The notes beneath the pieces were generated by a model. The model was given only the letters and a program-made list of their open reading frames with translations, did not search any database and was not told the origin of the DNA. A program made the translations under genes and the position numbers. Shown here piece after piece: positions 42,094 through 47,707 of a stretch of DNA of 47,707 nucleotides. This DNA comes from Flavobacterium sp. YO12. GTDB lineage: Bacteria > Bacteroidota > Bacteroidia > Flavobacteriales > Flavobacteriaceae. Position 1 is the first letter of the stretch, and every line of letters starts with the position of its first letter. Location: the NCBI RefSeq assembly GCF_004119495.1, contig NZ_NRQU01000037.1:1-47707 (forward strand), given 5' to 3'.

Positions 42094-42855
42094 TTAAATG
42101 ATTTTTTTGATTACTCTAAGTTTATGAGTGTGTTTGTTTATTTCGGGATTGTAAATTCCGGTATGATCTAAACGATCGATACGGACTTTTCCACTTGCGT
42201 GAATGATATAGTTGTTCTCCATAATGATTCCCACATGAGTAATGTTTCCTTCATCATTGTCAAAAAAAGCTAAATCTCCAGGTTCACTTTCTTCAATAAA
42301 GCTTAGAGGTTCGCCTTCTAGTGCTTGTTGAGAAGCGTCGCGATGAATTTTGTATCCGTTTAGTTTGTAAACCATTTGGGTAAAACCAGAACAATCTACT
42401 CCAAAAGGTGTTTTTCCGCCCCATAAATAAGGTGCGTTTAGATACATAAAAGCAGTATTTATAAGTGCGCTTTTTGGTTTTATACCGCTGGTTTTTGTTC
42501 CTTCAAAATCAAAATTGGAAGTGTTGATTTCGTTATTGTTTAAAAAAGTTAACGAAGCACCAAGCGGAATTGGGAGTAATAAATTGTTTGGAGAAGTGAT
42601 ATAATCAATTAAATCAGCGTTTAGTATAATAGCTTCTTTGCTTAATTGATTGTAGTTTTCTTCAGAAATTACCTGATATTGTTTTGAATCTACCCAGCCT
42701 TCATAATCATCGAACTGAATTTTTATGCGCGCCCATTGCTTTTGGCGTTCTAAAATTTCGATATGTTCGCCAAACAAAAGTTGTGTAACGATTTCACTTC
42801 TGTCGCTAGGCTCAGATCGAACGGGTACTATGGCAAGATTGCAAATTCCGAACAT
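42094..42855 (-). CDS. NlpC/P60 (C40) cell-wall hydrolase with SH3 domain
   Basis: 253 residues. SH3b domain near 5-60 (VPVRSEPSDRSEIVTQLLFGEH...ARIKIQFDDYEGWV). NlpC/P60 catalytic domain about 135-250: Cys in GVDCSGFTQMVYKL, His in ITHVGIIM, third polar residue His in YIIHASGKV. Family members cut the D-Glu/DAP bond of peptidoglycan peptides. No signal peptide is visible, as in cytosolic recycling enzymes of the YkfC type. Confidence 0.9.
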   Translation of the reverse strand: MFGICNLAIVPVRSEPSDRSEIVTQLLFGEHIEILERQKQWARIKIQFDDYEGWVDSKQYQVISEENYNQLSKEAIILNADLIDYITSPNNLLLPIPLGASLTFLNNNEINTSNFDFEGTKTSGIKPKSALINTAFMYLNAPYLWGGKTPFGVDCSGFTQMVYKLNGYKIHRDASQQALEGEPLSFIEESEPGDLAFFDNDEGNITHVGIIMENNYIIHASGKVRIDRLDHTGIYNPEINKHTHKLRVIKKII

Positions 42856-42880
42856 TTAGGGTAATTTATAAGTTTAAAAA

Positions 42881-42917
42881 AAATTAGGAGTCAAAAGTAG
42901 TCAATAACTCCTAATTT
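42881..42917 (-). terminator. Terminator of the thiolase gene
   Basis: AAATTAGGAGT (42881-42891) pairs with ACTCCTAATTT (42907-42917). The A-run before it on the plus strand supplies the minus-strand U-tail. It lies 13 bases past the thiolase stop. Confidence 0.85.
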
Positions 42918-42930
42918 AAAGTATTATTAT

Positions 42931-44109
42931 TTAAGCTCTTTCGATAACAATTGCTGATGCGCCGCCGCCGCCGTTGCAAATTGCAGCAGCCCCGATTTTA
43001 GCATCGTTTTGTTCTAAAACATTAATTAAAGTTACAATAACACGTGCTCCAGAGCAGCCAAGCGGATGTCCTAGTGAAACAGCGCCACCGTTTACGTTTA
43101 CTTTATCGTTATCAAGATTTAAGATTTTTGCATTGGCTAAACCAACAACAGAAAAGGCTTCGTTGAATTCGAAATAATCAACATCTGAAATTGAAACTCC
43201 AGCTTTGTCTAAAGCTTTTGGTAATGCTTTTGCAGGACTTGTTGTAAACCATTTTGGTTCTTGCGCTGCATCTGCATAGCCTTTTATATAAGCTAAAGGT
43301 TTTAAACCTAATGCAATTGCTTTTTCTTCAGACATTAAAACTAAAGCAGCGGCACCATCGTTTATCGTTGAAGCGTTTGCAGCAGTTACAGTTCCGTCTT
43401 TTGTAAAAACAGGGCTTAAAGATGGAATTTTATCTAATTTTACATTAGTGTATTCTTCATCTTTAGAGAATATAATTGGTTCGCCGCGTCTTTGTGGAAC
43501 TTCTACGGGAACAACTTCATTATCAAATTTGCCTGCATCCCAAGCTTTTGCACTTCTTTCATAAGACTGAATAGTAAAGTTGTCTTGTTCTTCACGGCTG
43601 ATTTTGTATTCAGATGCGCATAAGTCAGCGCAAACTCCCATTGCGTTGTTATCGTATGCATCTGTTAAACCATCTTTTTGCATTCCGTCCAGCATTGTTG
43701 CGGGACCAAATTTGTTTCCAGCACGCATTTGAACATAATGTGGAATCAAGCTCATGCTTTCCATTCCTCCAGCAACTACGATTTCGGCATCACCGCAAGC
43801 GATAGCCTGGGCACCAAACATTACTGCTTTCATTCCAGAAGCACAGACTTTGTTAACTGTTGTGGCAGCAACTTCTTCTGATAATCCTGCAAAAAGGGCA
43901 GCTTGACGAGCTGGAGCTTGTCCAACACCAGCTTGGATTACGTTCCCCATGAAAACTTCATCAACTAATTTTGGGTCTAGGTTAATTTTTGAAAGCGCTC
44001 CTTTAATAGCGGCAGCGCCTAATTTTGGTGCGGGTACGGTAGATAACCCACCCATGAAACTTCCGATAGGTGTTCTAACGGCAGAAACAATCACAACTCT
44101 TTTGTTCAT
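42931..44109 (-). CDS. Acetyl-CoA C-acetyltransferase (thiolase)
   Basis: 392 residues, typical thiolase II length. Nucleophilic Cys in VNKVCASGMKA (about 88), His in FEFNEAFSVV/GGAVSLGHPLG region (about 348), second Cys in CNGGGGAS (about 378). It condenses or cleaves acetoacetyl-CoA. It has its own terminator and no pathway neighbours, so a housekeeping degradative or biosynthetic role cannot be told apart. Confidence 0.95.
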   Translation of the reverse strand: MNKRVVIVSAVRTPIGSFMGGLSTVPAPKLGAAAIKGALSKINLDPKLVDEVFMGNVIQAGVGQAPARQAALFAGLSEEVAATTVNKVCASGMKAVMFGAQAIACGDAEIVVAGGMESMSLIPHYVQMRAGNKFGPATMLDGMQKDGLTDAYDNNAMGVCADLCASEYKISREEQDNFTIQSYERSAKAWDAGKFDNEVVPVEVPQRRGEPIIFSKDEEYTNVKLDKIPSLSPVFTKDGTVTAANASTINDGAAALVLMSEEKAIALGLKPLAYIKGYADAAQEPKWFTTSPAKALPKALDKAGVSISDVDYFEFNEAFSVVGLANAKILNLDNDKVNVNGGAVSLGHPLGCSGARVIVTLINVLEQNDAKIGAAAICNGGGGASAIVIERA

Positions 44110-44284
44110 TTTCTGTTAATATTAGTTATCTAGCAAATTTACTGTTTATTTGAATAAATTCAAATTTTGCGTGAATTCGATTGGATTTTAAATTTAAGAT
44201 GAAATTTTTGTTAATTCTATTCGTTTGATTGTGAAGTGTTTTAGAAAAAAGATTAAAAAAACTTTAAAAAAAGCGCAAAAATAG

Positions 44285-44315
44285 TTGTGAGATATGGAAT
44301 GTTGTCTTACATTTG
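44285..44315 (+). promoter_or_regulatory. Promoter of the tRNA cluster
   Basis: TTG at 44285-44287, 20-base spacer, TACATTTG -7 box at 44308-44315, about 33 bases before the first tRNA. Matches the Bacteroidota housekeeping consensus. The rest of the gap 44110-44284 is AT-rich with no gene. Confidence 0.7.
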
Positions 44316-44347
44316 CAACCGCAAAACAGAACACGTTTCTTGAGCTT

Positions 44348-44431
44348 GGAGAGGTGCCAGAGCGGTAATGGAGCAGATTGCTAATCTGTCGACGGGTAAC
44401 CGTCGCCAGGGTTCGAGTCCCTGTCTCTCCG
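44348..44431 (+). tRNA. tRNA-Ser (anticodon GCU)
   Basis: Acceptor stem GGAGAGG/TCTCTCC (one G-U), discriminator G. Anticodon loop in AGATTGCTAATCT gives GCU. A long class II variable arm (GTCGACGGGTAACCGTCGC region) and T-loop GGTTCGAGTCC. No encoded CCA. Confidence 0.95.
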
Positions 44432-44446
44432 CTTAAATTTTGCCTT

Positions 44447-44521
44447 CGGGGTGTAGCGTAGCCCGGTTATCGCGCCTGCTTTGGGAGCAGGAGGCCGCAG
44501 GTTCGAATCCTGCCACCCCGA
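44447..44521 (+). tRNA. tRNA-Pro (anticodon UGG)
   Basis: Acceptor CGGGGTG/CACCCCG with discriminator A. Anticodon arm CCTGCTTTGGGAGCAGG gives UGG. T-arm GCAGGTTCGAATCCTGC. 75 bases, CCA not encoded. Confidence 0.96.
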
Positions 44522-44552
44522 CAGAACTTTACCATTAAGTTTTAAAAAAAAT

Positions 44553-44626
44553 GGTTCCATAGCTCAGCTGGATAGAGCAACGCACTTCTAATGCGTAGGT
44601 CGAAGGTTCGAATCCTTCTGGGATCA
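44553..44626 (+). tRNA. tRNA-Arg (anticodon UCU)
   Basis: Acceptor GGTTCCA/TGGGATC (two G-U pairs), discriminator A. Anticodon arm ACGCACTTCTAATGCGT gives UCU. T-arm GAAGGTTCGAATCCTTC. 74 bases, CCA not encoded. Its last bases are part of a direct repeat that recurs at the end of the window. Confidence 0.95.
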
Positions 44627-44630
44627 CAAC

Positions 44631-44659
44631 AAAAGCCACTCAATTTGAGTGGCTTTTTT
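44631..44659 (+). terminator. Terminator of the tRNA cluster
   Basis: AAAAGCCACTCAA and TTGAGTGGCTTTT form a strong hairpin followed by TTTTTG. The left half recurs exactly at 47690-47707. Between here and modA (44660-44917) I see no gene. Confidence 0.9.
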
Positions 44660-44882
44660 GTTTTGCAGCATTTTTCAAAACTTGAAAATTGTTCTTTTAG
44701 AGATCAACACGAAAAGCTGCGACTTCGTAATTAAGGCATGAGCATTAGCTAGTCTGAAAAGAAAATAGTCTACATTTCTAATGGAGAAAGTGGGATTATT
44801 GAAAATTATAAGAAGATTTCAATTATTTGTACTGATAATTTTACTTTTAAAACAAATAAGGTTTTTCTACTCTGCCTTAGAA

Positions 44883-44894
44883 TACTTACTTTTA
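44883..44894 (+). promoter_or_regulatory. Possible modA promoter resembling the island motif
   Basis: TACTTACTTTTA (44883-44894) differs by one base from TACTTATTTTTA at narK3. It would place a start near 44903, 15 bases before modA. A weak match: the -7 part is TACTTTTA rather than TAnnTTTG. Confidence 0.3.
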
Positions 44895-44917
44895 CAATAC
44901 TAACAGAACAGACAGGG

Positions 44918-45691
44918 ATGAAAGCTAGAAAAAGACATTTGTTTATTGTAACAGCATTTTTATTATTGACATTTGGAACTGTACAAGGACAGGAAAAAAT
45001 TACAATTGTAGCGGCAGCCAATTTAAAAATTGCTCTGGACTCCATAAATACTGTTTTTAAAATTCAGAATCCAGGAATAAATACGCAGATCACCTATGGC
45101 GCTTCAGGAAAGTTCTTTGAGCAGATTTCCAATAGTGCTCCGTTTGATTTATTTTTCTCGGCAGATATGGATTATCCCAAAAAATTGGAAGAGAAAAAAT
45201 TGACCGGCTCTAAAATTAAAATGTATGCAACTGGAAAATTGGTGATTTGGAGCAAAAAAACAGATCCGAATAAAAGTAAAATAAGCAGTCTTCTAAACAG
45301 AGATATTCGCAAAATAGCCATCGGAAATCCTGCAACTGCACCCTATGGAGAAAAAGCAGTTGAAAGCTTAAAATTTTATAAAATTTATGACAAAGTAAAA
45401 AGCAAACTGGTTTTTGGTGAAAATATTACCCAAGCTACTCAATTTATCACGACTGGAAATGCCGATATTGGAATCACTGCTTTATCGCTTGTGCTGACTC
45501 CAAACATGAAAAAAGAAGGAGGAAAGTACTATATTATTCCGCAAAAGAGCCATACACCGCTCGAGCAGGGCTGTGTAATTTTGAAAAATGCAAAAGGAAA
45601 GGCTGGTGCAGTCAAGTTTTATAATTTCATATCTTCAAAAAAAGCAATTGCTATTTTAAAGTATTATGGATATGATACAAAAGCGCAATGA
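44918..45691 (+). CDS. modA: Molybdate ABC transporter substrate-binding protein ModA
   Basis: 257 residues. Signal peptide (to about QGQ at 25-27), then ITIVAAANLKIALDSI and YGASGKFFEQI, the conserved anion-binding Ser/Ala segments. Also FSADMDYPKKLEEK and GFITALS-like ADIGITALSLV. It captures molybdate (or tungstate) in the periplasm for ModBC. Stop and next start overlap by 4 bases (ATGA). Confidence 0.93.
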   Translation: MKARKRHLFIVTAFLLLTFGTVQGQEKITIVAAANLKIALDSINTVFKIQNPGINTQITYGASGKFFEQISNSAPFDLFFSADMDYPKKLEEKKLTGSKIKMYATGKLVIWSKKTDPNKSKISSLLNRDIRKIAIGNPATAPYGEKAVESLKFYKIYDKVKSKLVFGENITQATQFITTGNADIGITALSLVLTPNMKKEGGKYYIIPQKSHTPLEQGCVILKNAKGKAGAVKFYNFISSKKAIAILKYYGYDTKAQ

Positions 45692-46092
45692 ACATATTAA
45701 ACGGAATCATATCGCAAATTCAATCTCATGAAGGTATTTCGCTTGTGAGAGTACAATCAAATGATGTTACTTTTTCTACAATTGTTCTCGATACACCAGA
45801 AACTTCGGATTACTTAAAAGTAGAGAATACTGTTAAAATTATTTTTAAAGAAACCGAAGTAGTGATTTCTAAAGATTTAAATCCAAATATCAGTACTCAG
45901 AATAAACTGTTATGCCGCATTGAATCTATTCAAAAAGGAGTGATTTTGAGCCAGATTAATTTGGTTTATGAGCAGGAGGTTATAAAATCTATTATAACAA
46001 GAAATGCTTGTGAAGAATTAGATTTAAAGAAAAATGATACGGTATTGGCTTTAATAAAAACAAACGAAGTAAGCTTGTCTCCGCATGATTAA
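45688..46092 (+). CDS. Di-Mop (tandem TOBE) molybdate-binding protein
   Basis: 134 residues made of two Mop/TOBE repeats: residues 1-65 (NILNGIISQIQSHEGISLVRVQ...VENTVKIIFKETEVVIS) and 70-131 (NKLLCRIESIQKGVILSQINLV...LDLKKNDTVLALIKTNEVSLS). Molbindins of this build store or buffer molybdate. It lies between modA and modB with overlaps on both sides (4 and 8 bases). Without a DNA-binding domain it is not ModE, although it could have a sensory role. Confidence 0.82.
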   Translation: MNILNGIISQIQSHEGISLVRVQSNDVTFSTIVLDTPETSDYLKVENTVKIIFKETEVVISKDLNPNISTQNKLLCRIESIQKGVILSQINLVYEQEVIKSIITRNACEELDLKKNDTVLALIKTNEVSLSPHD

Positions 46093-46759
46093 TTTAGAAC
46101 CCATATGGCTTACGGCAAAATTGGCTTTGATTACCACAATAATACTTTTTTTTGTGGCAATTCCTCTTTGTTATTGGTTGTCTTACAGTAGATTTCGCTT
46201 CAAAGCGGTTATTGAAGCCTTGATAAGTCTGCCTTTGGTTTTACCGCCTTCGGTATTAGGTTTTTATCTTTTAATTGGTTTTAGTCCAGAAAATGCCTTT
46301 GGAAAATTTTTATCTGATTATTTTGATCTTCGATTGGTGTTTACTTTTCAAGGATTAATTTTAGCTTCGGTTTTATATAGTTTACCTTTTATGGTAAATC
46401 CTATTTTGTCTGGATTAAAAAATTTGCCGCCTGCACTTCAGGAAGCTTCTTTTACTCTTGGGAAATCAAGGTTTGTAACGGTTACAAAAATTTTACTGCC
46501 CAATATACAAGCGTCGTTACTTACCGGAATTATAATGACTTTTGCGCATACAATAGGAGAGTTTGGTGTAGTTTTAATGGTGGGTGGAAGTATTCCTGAA
46601 GAAACCAAAGTAGTTTCGATTGCGATTTACGAAGAAGTAGAATCGATGAATTATTATAACGCCAATGTCTATGCAGGGATTTTGTTTGTGTTCTCTTTTC
46701 TTATTTTGCTAACTGTTCATTTAATTAATAATAAATCAAGAAAAACGACACTTTATTAA
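46085..46759 (+). CDS. modB: Molybdate ABC transporter permease ModB
   Basis: 224 residues, about five to six membrane segments. The coupling-helix EAA motif region LPPALQEASFTLGKSRFVTVTKILLP and SLPLVLPPSVLGFYLL are characteristic. HTIGEFGVVLMVGG is the usual ModB signature. It overlaps the Mop gene by 8 bases and modC by 1 base. Confidence 0.95.
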   Translation: MINLEPIWLTAKLALITTIILFFVAIPLCYWLSYSRFRFKAVIEALISLPLVLPPSVLGFYLLIGFSPENAFGKFLSDYFDLRLVFTFQGLILASVLYSLPFMVNPILSGLKNLPPALQEASFTLGKSRFVTVTKILLPNIQASLLTGIIMTFAHTIGEFGVVLMVGGSIPEETKVVSIAIYEEVESMNYYNANVYAGILFVFSFLILLTVHLINNKSRKTTLY

Positions 46760-47634
46760 TGATACAGTTTAATGCTTATAAAATGCTCCAAACCGCTGAC
46801 GGCGAACTGCCGTTGGATGTTTCTTTGACTTTTGAAAAAGGTCAATTTATTGCTATTTATGGTAATTCTGGAGCTGGGAAAACTACTATTCTTAGAATAT
46901 TAGCAGGACTTACTGAGGCAGAAAAAGTACAGATAAAAGTAGGGGACGAAGTTTGGGATGATTCTCAAAAAAAGTTTCATCTTCCAGTTCAAAAACGTTC
47001 TATAGGATTCGTTTTTCAGGATTTTGCTTTATTTCCGAATCTGACGGTTAAAGAAAATTTGGAGTTTGCGTTATCTAAAAACGATTCAAACGAAATTGTT
47101 ACTGAATTAATCGAACTTATGGAATTGCAGTCTTTGCAAAATAGTAAACCGCAAAATTTATCAGGAGGGCAAAAACAGCGTGTAGCTTTGGCAAGAGCGA
47201 TTGTGCGTAAACCTGAGATTTTATTGTTAGACGAGCCGCTTTCGGCCTTAGATGACGAAATGCGATTTAAGCTTCAGGATTATATTTTAAAAATTCATCA
47301 AAAATATAAATTAACTACTTTGATGATAAGCCATTCGGCAGCCGAAATTTTTAAACTTTCGGATAAGGTAGTTGTTATCGACAAAGGTAAAATTACCAAG
47401 CAAGGAACGCCGAATCAGGTATTCGCTGAAAAGAAAATAAGCAGTAAATTTCAAATAACGGGAGAAATAATCAGCATTGTAAAAAGTGATATTATTTATG
47501 TTGTACAAGTGTCGTCAGGAAATAACATTATAAAAGTCGTTGCAACAGAAGATGAAATTGTAAATTATAAAATAGGACAAAAAGTGCTTGTGGCTTCAAA
47601 AGCCTTTAATCCGATTATTCAGATTTTATCCTAA
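46759..47634 (+). CDS. modC: Molybdate ABC transporter ATPase ModC
   Basis: 291 residues. Walker A GNSGAGKTT (about 35-43), signature LSGGQKQRVALARA, Walker B LLLDEPLSALDD, switch His in MISHSAAE. C-terminal TOBE/Mop domain (about 232-290), possibly binding molybdate to inhibit import. Shorter than E. coli ModC (352), which has a di-Mop tail; the second Mop unit may be supplied by the separate di-Mop protein. Confidence 0.94.
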   Translation: MIQFNAYKMLQTADGELPLDVSLTFEKGQFIAIYGNSGAGKTTILRILAGLTEAEKVQIKVGDEVWDDSQKKFHLPVQKRSIGFVFQDFALFPNLTVKENLEFALSKNDSNEIVTELIELMELQSLQNSKPQNLSGGQKQRVALARAIVRKPEILLLDEPLSALDDEMRFKLQDYILKIHQKYKLTTLMISHSAAEIFKLSDKVVVIDKGKITKQGTPNQVFAEKKISSKFQITGEIISIVKSDIIYVVQVSSGNNIIKVVATEDEIVNYKIGQKVLVASKAFNPIIQILS

Positions 47635-47686
47635 ATCAAAAAGCGCAGTTGAATAATTGGAGTGAAAATACTCTTTCTAAATTCAT

Positions 47687-47707
47687 AACAAAAGCCACTC
47701 AATTTGA
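47687..47707. repeat. Direct repeat of the tRNA-Arg end/terminator start, at the window edge
   Basis: The last 21 bases are identical to 44628-44648, and the identity extends to 24 of 25 bases if TCA plus one mismatch is included (47683 against 44624). The copy is cut by the window end, so whether the full hairpin follows is unknown. It may be the modC terminator or the far end of an inserted segment. Confidence 0.6.

Noticed and set aside
44553..47634. Prophage or conjugative element at the tRNA cluster
   Set aside because: No integrase, phage or conjugation gene is visible; the block contains only a molybdate transporter.

Overview
The window reads as chromosomal DNA from a low-GC Bacteroidota bacterium, most likely a Flavobacterium. 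The reasons are the AT-rich A/T-ending codons, promoter boxes of the TAnnTTTG type, the near absence of Shine-Dalgarno sequences, and intergenic spaces full of imperfect palindromic repeats. This placement is inferred from sequence style and protein families; no database search was possible.

The first two thirds is a nitrate/nitrite island. An operon at 156-8028 (+) holds two NarK-type transporters, a NarI-like cytochrome b, a cytosolic Mo-bisPGD oxidoreductase, a four-cluster ferredoxin, a Tat-type Rieske protein and a small membrane protein, and looks like a quinol-fed nitrate reductase of non-textbook composition. A molybdenum-cofactor operon follows at 8195-14859 (+): moeA, mobA, a uroporphyrinogen methyltransferase (siroheme for nitrite reductase), moaD, moeB, moaE, a moaC-moaB fusion and moaA. 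After a histone-H1-like gene comes a minus-strand pair: a sulfite/nitrite-reductase-like protein with a C-terminal rubredoxin (frameshifted here), and a 1172-residue fusion of nitrate reductase, NAD(P)H:FAD reductase and BFD [2Fe-2S] domain. An FNR-like regulator with all four candidate cluster cysteines is divergent from it.

Further on, all on the minus strand, are a porin, a third NarK, a NarL-like response regulator, a NarX-like sensor kinase (frameshifted here), a DUF4202 protein, NirD and NirB. Island promoters (moeA, the nitrate reductase fusion, nirB, narK3, possibly modA) share TACTTAT overlapping or abutting the -7 box. TACTTAT fits the NarL heptamer consensus TACYYMT, so the genes look like one regulon under the local NarX/NarL and FNR proteins.

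From 34.3 kb on the content is ordinary housekeeping and accessory genes: a META-domain lipoprotein, a DUF2130 protein, a LysR regulator, two methyltransferases in the window overall, an Abm monooxygenase with an MdaB-like quinone reductase, an aldo/keto reductase, an AraC regulator, an NlpC/P60 hydrolase and a thiolase. Three tRNA genes (Ser-GCU, Pro-UGG, Arg-UCU) follow, and then a molybdate ABC transporter operon (modA, di-Mop protein, modB, modC), which closes the functional loop with the Mo enzymes.

The least explained layer is the intergenic repeats. A ~100-bp palindromic family (A) recurs at least eight times. Other families (B, C, D, E) recur two to five times. They are nested: family A copies sit inside B and E copies, and a 26-nt micro-element (four copies) and a 16-nt palindrome (two copies) cleanly split other repeats. 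This looks like several small insertion-competent palindromic elements with no transposase of their own in the window.
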